A stretch of DNA of 64,000 nucleotides from positions 29,848 through 93,847 of the forward strand of contig JAUYHF010000006.1 in assembly GCA_030690165.1 (NCBI GenBank), given 5' to 3'. The notes beneath the pieces are model-generated. The model was not told where the DNA came from. It saw nothing but the letters and a program-made list of their open reading frames with translations, and ran no database searches. Each line of letters begins with the position of its first letter. Within the stretch, counting starts at the first letter, position 1. Position numbers and translations under genes: made by a program. This DNA comes from Deltaproteobacteria bacterium. Its GTDB lineage: Bacteria; Desulfobacterota; GWC2-55-46; UBA9637. Shown one piece after another: positions 51,129 to 60,679 of the stretch.

Positions 51129-51689
51129 CTACTTTTTTAAACTCAAGTCCACCTTCGGGACTTCCCTCGCAGCCTCTTCTGTCTGGAAGTATTCACCGGC
51201 TTTAAAGCCAAAAAGCGCGGCAATTATATTGGATGGAAATACCCCCCGTTTAATGTTGAACTGAGCGACTATGTCATTATAAAACTGACGGGCAAAACCT
51301 ATGCGGTTTTCCGTAGATGTAAGCTCTTCCTGAAACTGGAGGATATTCTGATTACTCTTTAAATCAGGATAGTTTTCTACCAGGGCAAAGAGCCTGCCAA
51401 GCGCCTGGGTAAGCATATTTTCCGCCTCCCCCTTTCCTGAAACGGTCTGGGCGCCGACCGCCCTCGCCCTTGCCTCTATTACCCTTGAAAGGGTTTCCCT
51501 CTCAAATTCCATTGCGCCTTTCACGGTATTCAAAAGGTTTGGGATAAGGTCGTGCCTTCTTTTGAGCTGGACATCAATCTGCTGCCATCCGTTCTGCACC
51601 TGATTTTGCAGAGTCACCAGATTATTGTACATACTAATAACCCAGATAATCAGAACGACTAAAATGCCCAAAAATATCCATCCAAACAT
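51129..51689 (-). CDS. lemA: LemA family protein
   Basis: 186 residues. N-terminal membrane anchor (FLGILVVLIIWVISMY) then a long helical domain with the family motifs YNNLVTLQNQVQNGWQQIDV, QLKRRHDLIPNLLNTV and ARQFYNDIVAQFN. Function is not settled; the neighbour is an M48 protease, its usual partner. AGGAGG precedes the ATG. Confidence 0.95.
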   Translation of the reverse strand: MFGWIFLGILVVLIIWVISMYNNLVTLQNQVQNGWQQIDVQLKRRHDLIPNLLNTVKGAMEFERETLSRVIEARARAVGAQTVSGKGEAENMLTQALGRLFALVENYPDLKSNQNILQFQEELTSTENRIGFARQFYNDIVAQFNIKRGVFPSNIIAALFGFKAGEYFQTEEAAREVPKVDLSLKK

Positions 51690-51712
51690 ATTTGCCTCCT
51701 ATTAAACGCAGA

Positions 51713-51769
51713 CCCAATACTCAAGACTCAAGATTTAAATCTATAGTCTATGGTCTGTAGTATGGGGTC
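51713..51769. repeat. Word-like repeats before lemA
   Basis: ACTCAAGACTCAAGATT and TATAGTCTATGGTCTGTAGTAT words fill the 81-base gap between the DUF458 gene and lemA; no stem of more than a few bases. Confidence 0.45.
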
Positions 51770-51770
51770 T

Positions 51771-52274
51771 TTATTTTGAATGTCTATCCGCTACCTTGCT
51801 TGCGCCATAGGCATCTGGTTTTGTGACAGCCGCGTACCCTGAGCCGGTCACCATGCCGACCACCTCTCTGACAATATCCTTTGTGTCGCCGTTTTCACCA
51901 ACATCAAGGTGGATCTCAACAGGCAACTTTGTATAGCCGTTTTCTGATAATTTGGCCTTCACCATAGCCGCTGTTTCAAGGCTTAGAGATGTTTCATAAA
52001 AAATCCTCTGCCTCAGGTTTTTAAGCTTCCTATGCCGAATCTTTTTATAAAAATAACGACCGCCGCGGCCTATCCTATGGATGATTATGGCGCTTATAAA
52101 AAGGGTCTCTGCCGCCAGAAAAGAGTCGGTTCCGATGATGATGCTGTATCTGCAGCTGGTATCTTCCTCCATATATTCAATCAGTTTATTGAATACATCC
52201 TCAAAGGAAAGGTTCCCAAATGTAGGGCTGAAAAACTCATGTTTCTGGGGTTTAACATGTTGATGGGACTCCAT
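51771..52274 (-). CDS. DUF458 / YkuK-like ribonuclease-H-fold protein
   Basis: 167 residues of the YkuK/DUF458 family: SFEDVFNKLIEYMEED, IIIGTDSFL and LDVGENGDTKDIVREVVGMV are typical, and the acidic residues IGTDS and HLDVG fit an RNase-H-like core; biochemical role unknown. The gene reads on the minus strand ahead of lemA, with no ribosome site I can see. The end YGASKVADRHSK is basic. Confidence 0.8.
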   Translation of the reverse strand: MESHQHVKPQKHEFFSPTFGNLSFEDVFNKLIEYMEEDTSCRYSIIIGTDSFLAAETLFISAIIIHRIGRGGRYFYKKIRHRKLKNLRQRIFYETSLSLETAAMVKAKLSENGYTKLPVEIHLDVGENGDTKDIVREVVGMVTGSGYAAVTKPDAYGASKVADRHSK

Positions 52275-52417
52275 GCTGCAAAATTCTACAATAATCCAGG
52301 ATAAAAAGAAAGTAAAAAAACAAAACTACACATTGGAAAAAAATACTTGACTTAATTCCATTTGCTATAGTATTGGGATAGACATATTAAAAATTAAAAG
52401 GAGTGGTTATAGACAGT

Positions 52418-53254
52418 ATGAATAGAAGACTAATCTGTTTTGCAGTAAGCGTTGTATTTATTATGGCCGGTATGCTTACCGGCATTGCAGCTGCCGAGGA
52501 GGAACCAAATCACGGGGATCATACCAAGAAAACCCAGGATAAACACGGCGGGCACGATGGAGCGCAGGCTGGAGCAATGCTCATGGTCAGGACAGAGCCG
52601 TCCGACATCAAACCGGGACAACCGGTCAAGCTCCATCTCATAATCCATGACGCGACCGGAGCCATGATCAAGGACTTCGAGACTGTTCACGAAAAGAAGC
52701 TGCATCTCATCATTGTGCGCGACGGGTTGGACCAATTTGCCCATATCCACCCGGAGATCGATCGTGCCAAAAACATCACCGGCACGTTCACTTTCCCAAC
52801 CGCCGGAAAGTATCGGCTCTATGCCGACCACAAGCCCACAGGTAAAAAGCAGGCAACGGCAATCGCCGAAGTGAACGTCGCGGGAACATCACCCCCGAGT
52901 CCGCAGCTTGTCCCGAATGCTCCTGGCCGGGTGAAGGGCGATGGCCTCGTGGCGGATATCGCGATGGAGAAGACCAATTCGGATGGAACAACCCGAATCT
53001 CGTTCTCCTTGTTCGATGCGGCTGGCAAGCCGGTTGCCGACCTTCAGCCATATTTGGGGGCAATGGGTCACCTCATCGTCATTAGCGGGGACGGCAAGCG
53101 CTACATTCACTCTCATCATGTAAAGGGAAAAGCGCCCGGTGGCGCGGTGACGTTTGAAGTGCACTTTCCGCACCCTGGAGTCTACAAAGGTTGGGGGCAA
53201 TTCCGACGCTCAGACATGGTGCACGACGTGCCATTCGTGGTTAAGGTTGAATGA
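52418..53254 (+). CDS. Secreted His-rich YtkA/FixH-like protein
   Basis: 278 residues. Signal peptide (ICFAVSVVFIMAGMLTGIAAA), a His/Lys-rich segment (HGDHTKKTQDKHGGHDG) that could bind metal, then two Ig-like beta domains of YtkA/FixH type: VKLHLIIHDATG, LDQFAHIHPEI and the repeat MGHLIVISGDGKRYIHSHHV. Periplasmic metal or copper handling is likely but unproven. Codons end more often in G or C than in the neighbouring genes, so it may be acquired. ATG at 52418 preferred over an upstream GTG overlapping the ribosome site. A weak TTGACT box lies at 52347. Confidence 0.75.
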   Translation: MNRRLICFAVSVVFIMAGMLTGIAAAEEEPNHGDHTKKTQDKHGGHDGAQAGAMLMVRTEPSDIKPGQPVKLHLIIHDATGAMIKDFETVHEKKLHLIIVRDGLDQFAHIHPEIDRAKNITGTFTFPTAGKYRLYADHKPTGKKQATAIAEVNVAGTSPPSPQLVPNAPGRVKGDGLVADIAMEKTNSDGTTRISFSLFDAAGKPVADLQPYLGAMGHLIVISGDGKRYIHSHHVKGKAPGGAVTFEVHFPHPGVYKGWGQFRRSDMVHDVPFVVKVE

Positions 53255-53291
53255 TAAAACTTTTCATTGATAAGGAGAAAGGCTTAGACAG

Positions 53292-54164
53292 ATGGGTATC
53301 TTGCACCGCGTTCTTTCCCCCGCCAAAATAAATCTTTTTTTAAAAGTGTTAAGAAAAAGAGATGACGGTTATCATGATATTGTCTCCGTCATGCAGCCCA
53401 TTTCCCTCTACGATGAGATTCTTATAGAGATGGAAAATGGGAGCGGCATTATTGTTTCGTGTGATAATGCAAATGTTCCATGCGACCGGACTAATCTTGC
53501 ATACAGGGCGGCAGTGGAATTTTTCAGAACCACCGGAATAAATAGGAGGCTGTCTATCACTATTAAAAAAAACATACCTGTTGCTGCCGGACTTGGAGGC
53601 GGGAGCAGTAATGCAGCAGCAGTTTTAAGGGCATTGAACGAAATCACCTCCCAAAATATTTCAACAGACAACCTTATTGAAATAGGCGCAGGCATTGGCT
53701 CTGATGTGCCGTTTTTTATTGTTGGCAAATCATGTATTGCAAGGGGGCGGGGCGAATCCCTTGAACCAATTGAACTTCCTAAATTCTGGTATATACTGAT
53801 TAACCTAGGTTTCCCTGTTTCAACACAGTGGGCATATCAAAATTTAAACTTGACAAAAAGCAATGAGGATATTAACATAGCCCTTTTAAAAGTTTCGCTG
53901 GAAGACCATGTTGTTGGTATTCGGCAGTGGCAGGGGCTTTTAGCAAACGACCTTGAAGAAGTAACAATCGGGAAACATCCTGAGATTAAGGAAATAAAGG
54001 ACGCCATGTCAGCCGTCGGGGCAACCGGGGCGCTGATGTCAGGGAGCGGCCCGACTGTGTTTGGTATATTCCCTGATAAGGACAAAACAGAAGAAGCCTT
54101 CGGATTATTAAAGGGTGCTTTTAAACAAAAAAGGTATACAGTTTTTTTGGCACAGGGAATATAG
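53292..54164 (+). CDS. ispE: 4-diphosphocytidyl-2-C-methyl-D-erythritol kinase
   Basis: 290 residues, GHMP kinase of the MEP isoprenoid pathway. Motifs: SPAKINLFLKVLRKRDDGYH, the ATP loop PVAAGLGGGSSNAAAVL and the late GALMSGSGPTVFG. AAGGAG upstream of the ATG. It begins 37 bases after the secreted protein and heads the ispE, tRNA-Gln, prs, rplY, pth order common in many bacteria. Confidence 0.96.
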   Translation: MGILHRVLSPAKINLFLKVLRKRDDGYHDIVSVMQPISLYDEILIEMENGSGIIVSCDNANVPCDRTNLAYRAAVEFFRTTGINRRLSITIKKNIPVAAGLGGGSSNAAAVLRALNEITSQNISTDNLIEIGAGIGSDVPFFIVGKSCIARGRGESLEPIELPKFWYILINLGFPVSTQWAYQNLNLTKSNEDINIALLKVSLEDHVVGIRQWQGLLANDLEEVTIGKHPEIKEIKDAMSAVGATGALMSGSGPTVFGIFPDKDKTEEAFGLLKGAFKQKRYTVFLAQGI

Positions 54165-54235
54165 AAAGGTTGAGATTAAGATTAAGGTTAAGGAAAGAAA
54201 AATCTTAACCTCAACATTAGCCTTAACCTTGTTTT

Positions 54236-54310
54236 TGGGGCGTCGTCAAGCGGTAAGACACAGGATTTTGATTCCTGCATTCGGAGGTTCGAATCCTCCC
54301 GCCCCAGCCA
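54236..54310 (+). tRNA. tRNA-Gln (anticodon UUG), CCA encoded
   Basis: Acceptor stem TGGGGCG (54236-54242) pairs with CGCCCCA (54300-54306); the anticodon loop reads ATTTTGATT around TTG; the T arm is GGAGG TTCGAAT CCTCC. The discriminator G and CCA (54307-54310) are encoded. All arms pair. Confidence 0.96.
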
Positions 54311-54316
54311 AAAGGC

Positions 54317-54340
54317 AGGGATTAGAAAACCCTAATCCCT
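54317..54340. terminator. Hairpin after tRNA-Gln
   Basis: Arms AGGGATTAG and CTAATCCCT, six-base loop, no T-run. It may mark the 3' end for processing or be a repeat. Confidence 0.4.
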
Positions 54341-54356
54341 AACCCCTGTATTTAAT

Positions 54357-55298
54357 ATGCTTGATAAACTTAAAATCTTTGCGGGAAATTCTAATCCTCC
54401 TCTTGCCGGAGATATATGCCGGCATCTTGGTGTTTCTCCCGGTAAGGCTGAGGTTAAAAGCTTCAGCGACGGGGAGATATGTGTTGAGATTCAGGAGAGC
54501 GTCAGGGGGATGGAGGTATACGTAATCCAGTCAACATGCAGCCCGGGCAATAGAAACCTGATGGAACTCCTTATTATGCTTGATGCGCTCAAGAGGGCGT
54601 CTGCCCATGCCATAACAGCGGTTATCCCTTACTACGGCTATGCAAGGCAGGACAGGAAGGTTGCTCCAAGGACACCGATAACAGCCAAGCTCGTTGCAGA
54701 CCTGATAACAGTTGCCGGCGCAACAAGGATTTTATGTATGGACCTGCATGCAGGTCAGATACAGGGTTTTTTCAATATCCCCGTTGATAATTTGTATGCC
54801 ACGCCGGTTCTTCTGGAGCATATACAAAAGAATTATACGGATAACACTGTAATTGTATCGCCTGATGCAGGCGGCGTTGAAAGGGCAAGGGCGTTTGCGA
54901 AGAAGCTCCAGATAAGCTTTGCAATGATGGATAAAAGGCGGCCGGCGCCGAATGTGGCTGAAATTATGAATATAATCGGCGATGTAAGCGGCAAGGATTG
55001 CATACTTTTAGATGATATGATAGATACGGCAGGGACTATTACACAGGCGGCAGATGCCCTTATAAAACAGGGCGCCAAAGAGGTATATGCATGCTGCACC
55101 CATCCTGTGCTTTCCGGGCCTGCTGTGGAAAGGCTGAAGAAATCACCAATAAAAGAGGTAATTGTTACAGACACCATTCCGCTCCGCGATGAGGCAAAAA
55201 AAATAAATAAAATAAAATCTCTTACAGTAGCCCCCCTTCTGGGAGAGGCTATTAAGAGGATACACTATGGCGAATCGGTAAGTTCGTTGTTTGTATAG
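54357..55298 (+). CDS. prs: Ribose-phosphate pyrophosphokinase
   Basis: 313 residues. Makes PRPP from ribose-5-phosphate and ATP. Motifs: [41 protein letters not shown] and the PRPP loop [14 protein letters not shown] with no clear ribosome site. Between ispE/tRNA-Gln and rplY in the usual order. Confidence 0.97.
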   Translation: MLDKLKIFAGNSNPPLAGDICRHLGVSPGKAEVKSFSDGEICVEIQESVRGMEVYVIQSTCSPGNRNLMELLIMLDALKRASAHAITAVIPYYGYARQDRKVAPRTPITAKLVADLITVAGATRILCMDLHAGQIQGFFNIPVDNLYATPVLLEHIQKNYTDNTVIVSPDAGGVERARAFAKKLQISFAMMDKRRPAPNVAEIMNIIGDVSGKDCILLDDMIDTAGTITQAADALIKQGAKEVYACCTHPVLSGPAVERLKKSPIKEVIVTDTIPLRDEAKKINKIKSLTVAPLLGEAIKRIHYGESVSSLFV

Positions 55299-55303
55299 AA
55301 GAT

Positions 55304-55390
55304 GATTACACAGATTAAAAATAGATTACGCAGATTCAAGCAAAAGAAAGTTCTAATCGGTGTAATCGTTTTTCAGAAATCTGTGTAATC
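55304..55390. repeat. Inverted GATTACACAGATT repeat in the rplY leader
   Basis: Perfect 13-base arms GATTACACAGATT (55304-55316) and AATCTGTGTAATC (55378-55390), plus a direct near-copy GATTACGCAGATT at 55324. Could fold into a long hairpin before the rplY ribosome site. Confidence 0.85.
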
Positions 55391-55410
55391 AACAAAATTG
55401 GAGGAATAAA

Positions 55411-56097
55411 ATGGAACAGATAGAATTAGCAGCTCAGCCAAGAAGCGGCATTGGGAAAGAGATAGCTAAAAAACTTAGGAAAAACGGGTTTGTCCCTTGT
55501 GTGCTTTATGGGCCTGCCTACAAAGAGGCAATTCCCCTGACTATTAAGGCCTTGGAATTGAATAAGGCCCTGACTACAGGGGCAAGGGGCAATGTCATTG
55601 TAAGTCTGAAGATAGAAGGCGATAAAGAAAAGGCAAGGACTGTGATGTTCAGGGGATTCCAGAGAGACCCATTGAAGAGGGATATAATCCATGTTGATAT
55701 TTACGCATTGCTCATGGACCACAAGATGGTTGTGGATGTGCCTATCCATCTTACCGGCAAGGCTCAGGGCGTTGAGCTTGGCGGCATATTGCAGCACGAA
55801 GCCAGAACATTAAAGATAGAATGTCTGCCAAATCAGATACCGGATAAGATAGAGATTGATGTAACCAGTCTTGTAATCGGACAGTCCATCCATGTGAAAG
55901 ATATTACACTGGCACAGGGGTTAAAGGTGATTGGCGACCCCAATATAACTGTTGCATTGATTGCCGCGCCGATGGCTGAGGTTGAGATAAAGACCGCTGA
56001 AGAGGCAAAGGCAGAGATAGCAAAGAGCTTTGAGGTAAAAGAGGAAGATAAGAAGGCGGAAGAAAAAACAGAGAAGAAGGAAGATAAGAAGAAGTGA
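55411..56097 (+). CDS. rplY: Large ribosomal subunit protein bL25 (Ctc form)
   Basis: 228 residues: the L25 5S-rRNA-binding domain (KRDIIHVDIYALLMDHKMVVDV) followed by the TL5/Ctc C-terminal domain and a highly charged Lys/Glu tail. GGAGG before the ATG. Four bases separate it from pth, the usual pair. Confidence 0.95.
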   Translation: MEQIELAAQPRSGIGKEIAKKLRKNGFVPCVLYGPAYKEAIPLTIKALELNKALTTGARGNVIVSLKIEGDKEKARTVMFRGFQRDPLKRDIIHVDIYALLMDHKMVVDVPIHLTGKAQGVELGGILQHEARTLKIECLPNQIPDKIEIDVTSLVIGQSIHVKDITLAQGLKVIGDPNITVALIAAPMAEVEIKTAEEAKAEIAKSFEVKEEDKKAEEKTEKKEDKKK

Positions 56098-56100
56098 TAA

Positions 56101-56661
56101 ATGTTAATAGTTGGACTCGGCAATCCAGGGGCAAAATACAGCAAGACGCGGCACAACATAGGTTTTATGGCTGTTGACCATGTGGCAGAGGCCAACTCCA
56201 TAGCATTGAGCAAAAGCAATTTTAAGAGTCTTTGGGGGAAAGGGAGTATTGCCGGCAAAGAGGTAATTTTATTAAAGCCACAGACCTACATGAATTTGAG
56301 CGGCGAGGCTGTTCAGGGTATTTCCGGTTATTTTCATATTGAGCCGAAAGATATTCTTGTTATCTATGATGATATTGACCTTGAGTTTGGATCTGTCAGA
56401 ATAAGGCCTGGCGGTGGAAGCGGCGGCCACAGAGGTATGGCGTCTATCATTGAACACCTCTGCGCCAATGATTTTCCGAGGATCAGGCTGGGGATAGGAA
56501 GACCAAAAGAAAAGCAGCAAGGCGATGTTGCCGACTATGTTTTAAGCAGCTTTACACCCGATGAAAAAGATGTATTGAATCAGATGCTGGACAGGACAAA
56601 GGACGTAGTGGATGAGATACTGAAGGACGGCATTGAAAAAGCGATGAACAAATTCAATTGA
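56101..56661 (+). CDS. pth: Peptidyl-tRNA hydrolase
   Basis: 186 residues, recycles peptidyl-tRNA. Motifs: [18 protein letters not shown] with the catalytic His, [25 protein letters not shown] and [12 protein letters not shown]. The ATG follows the rplY stop directly, so translation is coupled. Length typical. Confidence 0.96.
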   Translation: MLIVGLGNPGAKYSKTRHNIGFMAVDHVAEANSIALSKSNFKSLWGKGSIAGKEVILLKPQTYMNLSGEAVQGISGYFHIEPKDILVIYDDIDLEFGSVRIRPGGGSGGHRGMASIIEHLCANDFPRIRLGIGRPKEKQQGDVADYVLSSFTPDEKDVLNQMLDRTKDVVDEILKDGIEKAMNKFN

Positions 56662-56674
56662 ACAGGGAGGATTC

Positions 56675-58696
56675 ATGCAGCAGTTAACTAATTTTGCGCC
56701 GATATTCGGACTGGCGGGTCTTGTGATGACATTCTTTATTTATCTTCACATATCCAAGCTCCCAGCCGGAAACGACAAGATGAGGGAGATAGCCGGTCTT
56801 ATCCATGACGGGGCAATGGTTTATCTCAAGAGGCAGTATTCGATAATCATCGGATTCATCATAATTGTTGCGACCTTACTTACTGTATTTATAAATTATC
56901 AGACCGCCATAGCGTATATCTGCGGCGGCATATCTTCCATGCTTGCCGGTTTTATCGGCATGAAGGGCGCAACAAAGGCCAATGTCCGCACAGCGGAAGG
57001 GGCTAACAGATATAAACCGGATATGGCGCGCGCCTTATCTTCGGCCTTTTTCGGCGGCTCTATCATGGGACTGTCGGTTGCAAGTCTCGGACTTATCGGT
57101 GTAGGCGTATTTTTCTTCATCTACGGCAAGCCTGAGACAGCGGCAATCATTAGCGGCTACGCAATGGGCGCATCATCCATAGCGCTCTTTGCAAGGGTAG
57201 GCGGCGGTATATTTACAAAAACAGCGGATGTAGGCTCTGATCTTGTTGGAAAGATTGAGGCAGGAATACCGGAGGATGATCCAAGAAACCCGGGCGTTAT
57301 CGCAGACAATATAGGCGACAATGTGGGCGATGTGGCTGGCCTTGGCGCGGACATATTCGAATCGTATGTTGGAGCAATAATCGCATCTATTGCCCTTGGT
57401 GCAACAGCTATAGCAGGCAGCAAGATGTCAAATTACGGCTCGCAGATGACGCTTATGGCCTATCCTATTCTGCTTGTTACGATCGGCCTCGTAGCGTCAA
57501 TGATAGGCATATTCGCGATGAACATATTAGAGAAGTTTAATCCTGCGGCGGCGCTCAGATATGCCACCTTTATCGCAACAGGTATATTCCTTGTCCTCGG
57601 CTATTTCGTGACCGGCATGGCCGACGTAACCTTCAGCGTCTATTGGGCTGCGGCAGCGGGTTGTCTCGGCGGCAGCGCAATAGGGCTTTTGACCGAACAC
57701 TTCACTTCCGGCAAGCCGGTGCAGAGGATCGCAGACGCTTCAGAGACAGGCGCAGCTACAAACATCATAACCGGCTTGGCCGTAGGGCTTGAGTCAACCG
57801 CGCTGCCGTTGATATCAATATGTCTGGCAATATTTGTTTCCAACTACTTTGCCGGCATCTACGGCATAGCCATTGCCGCAGTCGGCATGTTAGCCACCAC
57901 CGGCATCATCATGAGCGTTGATGCTTACGGCCCGATTGCCGATAACGCAGGCGGAATATCTGAGATGAGCGGACTCGGCCACGATGTCCGGAAGATAACA
58001 GACAGCCTCGACGCCCTCGGCAACACCACTGCAGCAATAGGCAAGGGTTTTGCCATAGGCTCTGCGGCGTTAACAGCGCTTGCACTTTTCTCGGCATTCG
58101 GCGCAGCTATAACCCTCAAAACAGGAAAACCTTTTGATATATCTCTTACCGACCCAAAAGTTGTCATAGGGCTGTTGCTCGGCGGCATCCTGCCGTTCTA
58201 TATCGGCGCGCTCACCATGACCAGCGTGGGCAAGGCTGCATTCAAGATGGTCAATGAAATAAGAAGGCAGTTCAGGGAAATCCCCGGCCTCCTCGAAGGA
58301 CGCGCCGGCGTTAAGCCGGACGTCAACAAGTGCGTTGATATATGCACTAAGGCGGCGCTTACGGAGATGATATTCCCTGGTGTGCTTGCTGTCGCTGCCC
58401 CTATTGCCGTCGGTTTTATTCTTGGGGCAAATGCGCTTGGCGGAATGCTTGCTGGCGCAACCGTAACAGGTGTTCTGCTTGCCATATTCATGGCAAATGC
58501 GGGCGGCGCATGGGACAACGCCAAAAAGTTTATAGAACAGGGGAATAAAGGCGGCAAAGGATCGGTTGCTCACAAGGCAGCGGTAGTGGGCGATACAGTA
58601 GGCGATCCGTTCAAGGATACATCCGGCCCTGCGATGAATATACTTATAAAACTGATGAGTATAGTTGCGCTTATTATTGCGCCGCTTTTGGTTTAA
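56675..58696 (+). CDS. hppA: Membrane-bound ion-translocating pyrophosphatase
   Basis: 673 residues, about 16 membrane segments; couples PPi hydrolysis to H+ or Na+ pumping. Motifs: [20 protein letters not shown] with the metal-binding acidics, GDNVGDVAG and the late [14 protein letters not shown]. The [12 protein letters not shown] segment carries Ala after GNTT, a feature of the K+-dependent class. AGGGAGG before the ATG. Na+ versus H+ specificity cannot be decided by eye. Energy-saving enzyme common in anaerobes. Ends in a clear terminator. Confidence 0.95.
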   Translation: MQQLTNFAPIFGLAGLVMTFFIYLHISKLPAGNDKMREIAGLIHDGAMVYLKRQYSIIIGFIIIVATLLTVFINYQTAIAYICGGISSMLAGFIGMKGATKANVRTAEGANRYKPDMARALSSAFFGGSIMGLSVASLGLIGVGVFFFIYGKPETAAIISGYAMGASSIALFARVGGGIFTKTADVGSDLVGKIEAGIPEDDPRNPGVIADNIGDNVGDVAGLGADIFESYVGAIIASIALGATAIAGSKMSNYGSQMTLMAYPILLVTIGLVASMIGIFAMNILEKFNPAAALRYATFIATGIFLVLGYFVTGMADVTFSVYWAAAAGCLGGSAIGLLTEHFTSGKPVQRIADASETGAATNIITGLAVGLESTALPLISICLAIFVSNYFAGIYGIAIAAVGMLATTGIIMSVDAYGPIADNAGGISEMSGLGHDVRKITDSLDALGNTTAAIGKGFAIGSAALTALALFSAFGAAITLKTGKPFDISLTDPKVVIGLLLGGILPFYIGALTMTSVGKAAFKMVNEIRRQFREIPGLLEGRAGVKPDVNKCVDICTKAALTEMIFPGVLAVAAPIAVGFILGANALGGMLAGATVTGVLLAIFMANAGGAWDNAKKFIEQGNKGGKGSVAHKAAVVGDTVGDPFKDTSGPAMNILIKLMSIVALIIAPLLV

Positions 58697-58700
58697 CATT

Positions 58701-58754
58701 CTCAAGGCTGAAGCCTTGAGTTACGGTTTTTGTAGCTCAAACCTTTAAGTTTGA
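58701..58754. repeat. Mirrored GTAG-footed palindrome pair after hppA
   Basis: Unit A CTCAAGGCT-GA-AGCCTTGAG then TTAC; unit B GTAGC then TCAAACCT-TT-AAGTTTGA. Same two units as at 14602-14650, order reversed, feet facing inward. Confidence 0.9.
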
Positions 58755-58764
58755 TTATATTCTG

Positions 58765-58794
58765 GGCTGGCTTTATGCCAGCCTTTATTTTTTT
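58765..58794 (+). terminator. Rho-independent terminator
   Basis: Arms GGCTGGC and GCCAGCC (loop TTTAT) followed by a T-run to 58794; between hppA and ychF. Confidence 0.85.
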
Positions 58795-58808
58795 AGAAGG
58801 AGATGTAC

Positions 58809-59903
58809 ATGGGCTTTACATGCGGCATAGTAGGGCTTCCCAATGTTGGCAAGTCAACCATATTCAATGCGCTCACATCGGCGGGGGCGCAGGCGGCAAA
58901 TTATCCGTTCTGCACCATTGACCCGAATGTGGGGATAGTGCCTGTAAGGGACGAGAGGCTTTATAAACTTGCTGATCTTATCAAGCCGGAAAAGATTGTC
59001 CCCACAACAGTAGAGTTTCTGGACATCGCCGGCCTTGTAAAAGGCGCCAGCAAAGGAGAGGGGTTGGGCAATCAATTTCTCGGTCATATCAGAAGCGTGG
59101 ATGCGATCGCTCATATTGTAAGGTGTTTCGAAGATACTAATGTTATTCATGTGGCAGGCCATGTTGATCCTGAAAGGGATATTGGCATAATTGACACAGA
59201 GCTTATTCTTGCCGATCTGGAAAGTGTTGAAAAGCGTATGGACAAAACCGCAAGGCTTGCAAAGGCAGGCGATAAAAATGCTGTTGCGGCAATGGACGTC
59301 TGCGCTATATTCAAGCAGACCCTTGAAAATGGAAAACCTATACGATCTCTTGAGTTCAATGATGGAATAAGAGAAATGTTAAGGGAGCTTAATCTCTTAA
59401 CGGCAAAGCCGCTCTTCTTTGTTGCGAATGTGGATGAAAAGGATTTACAGGGAGAGTCTTCTCTTGTGGCTAAAGTCAGAGAGAGCGCTGAAAAAGAGAG
59501 GGCAGGGGTTGTGGTCATGTGCGGAAGGATTGAGGCGGAGATAGCGGAACTGCATGAAGAGGAACGGGTCGAGTTCCTCAAAGGGCTTGGTTTAAAGGAA
59601 TCGGGTCTTGACAGGCTGGCAAAAGAAGGATATGAATTATTGGGGCTTATTACTTACTTCACTGCCGGCAAAAAAGAGGTGCGGGCATGGACAATATCCA
59701 AAAATACAAAGGCGCCTCAGGCCGCGGGCGCAATCCATTCTGATTTTGAAAAGGGTTTTATACGGGCAGAGGTGATATCGTATAAGGACTATATTGCATG
59801 CGGCTCGGAACTTGCCGCAAAAGAAAATGGCCTGATGAGGCTTGAAGGCAAGGAATATATCGTAAAAGACGGCGATATTATCCATTTTAGGTTTGCAGTA
59901 TAG
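58809..59903 (+). CDS. ychF: Redox-regulated ATPase YchF (Obg family)
   Basis: 364 residues. G1 GLPNVGKSTIF, G2/G3 DIAGLVKGASKGEG, atypical G4 NVDEKD explaining ATP over GTP preference, and a C-terminal TGS domain (GAIHSDFEKGFIRAEVI). Ribosome-associated translation factor. Start at 58809, six bases after AAGGAG; an upstream ATG at 58803 would abut the site. Confidence 0.96.
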   Translation: MGFTCGIVGLPNVGKSTIFNALTSAGAQAANYPFCTIDPNVGIVPVRDERLYKLADLIKPEKIVPTTVEFLDIAGLVKGASKGEGLGNQFLGHIRSVDAIAHIVRCFEDTNVIHVAGHVDPERDIGIIDTELILADLESVEKRMDKTARLAKAGDKNAVAAMDVCAIFKQTLENGKPIRSLEFNDGIREMLRELNLLTAKPLFFVANVDEKDLQGESSLVAKVRESAEKERAGVVVMCGRIEAEIAELHEEERVEFLKGLGLKESGLDRLAKEGYELLGLITYFTAGKKEVRAWTISKNTKAPQAAGAIHSDFEKGFIRAEVISYKDYIACGSELAAKENGLMRLEGKEYIVKDGDIIHFRFAV

Positions 59904-59905
59904 AA

Positions 59906-60643
59906 TTACAGTTGAGCCTGTAATTTTTTAAGATGTTCCATTGCATCCTTTCTAAAAGACTCGTCTGCAGGGGACAGTCTTAAGTATTCCTGCCAGTGGA
60001 TTATTGCCTCTTCCTTTTGCCCCGCAACTTCATATGACATTGCAGCGCCGTAATGGGCATTGGGGTAAAGAGGATCTAATGAGAGGGCTATATTATGCAG
60101 CAAGGCCGCCCTTCTGAAATCGCCAATATCTGTGTATGAAAAGCCTTCATTAGTGTAAACTATCGCGGCCCTGAGCAGCGCGTCAGGATGATTTGGTAAA
60201 AGGGCAATTCCCTTTTCAAACTCCATTTTTGCCTCGCTTATAAGCCCCTTTTGCATGTGTACAAAGCCCAGCCTTCTATGGAGGTCTTCAAACGGCGGGC
60301 CAAGGATTATCGCAAGTTTTAGCTCCCTTTCTGCCTCATCGAACAGCCCTTTTTGGTAATATAAGGCTGCAAGATTGCTGTGGGCAGGCGCGTATCCAGG
60401 ATCTAACCGGGCGGCTAAAAGATAATTCTTCGCGGCGTCTTCCTGCATCTTGTTTGCTTCATAGGCCAATCCAAGACTAATGAGGGTTCTTGCCTTTACC
60501 GGCGTTTTTTTTACAACGTCCATCCACAGACTGAAATTATTTTTATAAACACCAGTTCTTTGGAATGACATCGCGGAAAGGAGGAGGGTTATAAAGATGA
60601 ATGCGATATGAGATATGCGGTGTGGGGTTATGTCATAAATCAT
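59906..60643 (-). CDS. TPR protein, likely remnant of a larger TMTC-like membrane protein
   Basis: 245 residues: one membrane segment near the N-terminus, then the boundary motif TGVYKNNFSLWMDVVKKTP and about five TPR units. That order matches the C-terminal part of TMTC/O-mannosyl-transferase-like proteins, whose N-terminal membrane domain is missing here. No ribosome site before the ATG. It may be a truncated gene or an independent small TPR protein. It lies 36 bases after the NHL/OmpA gene on the same strand. Confidence 0.7.
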   Translation of the reverse strand: MIYDITPHRISHIAFIFITLLLSAMSFQRTGVYKNNFSLWMDVVKKTPVKARTLISLGLAYEANKMQEDAAKNYLLAARLDPGYAPAHSNLAALYYQKGLFDEAERELKLAIILGPPFEDLHRRLGFVHMQKGLISEAKMEFEKGIALLPNHPDALLRAAIVYTNEGFSYTDIGDFRRAALLHNIALSLDPLYPNAHYGAAMSYEVAGQKEEAIIHWQEYLRLSPADESFRKDAMEHLKKLQAQL

Positions 60644-60679
60644 TATTTGTTTTAGCCGGCCATTATTTTATTCGGAGAA

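Noticed and set aside
58070..58705. 211-codon minus-strand frame opposite hppA
   Set aside because: Antisense of a conserved pyrophosphatase; no motif or start signal.
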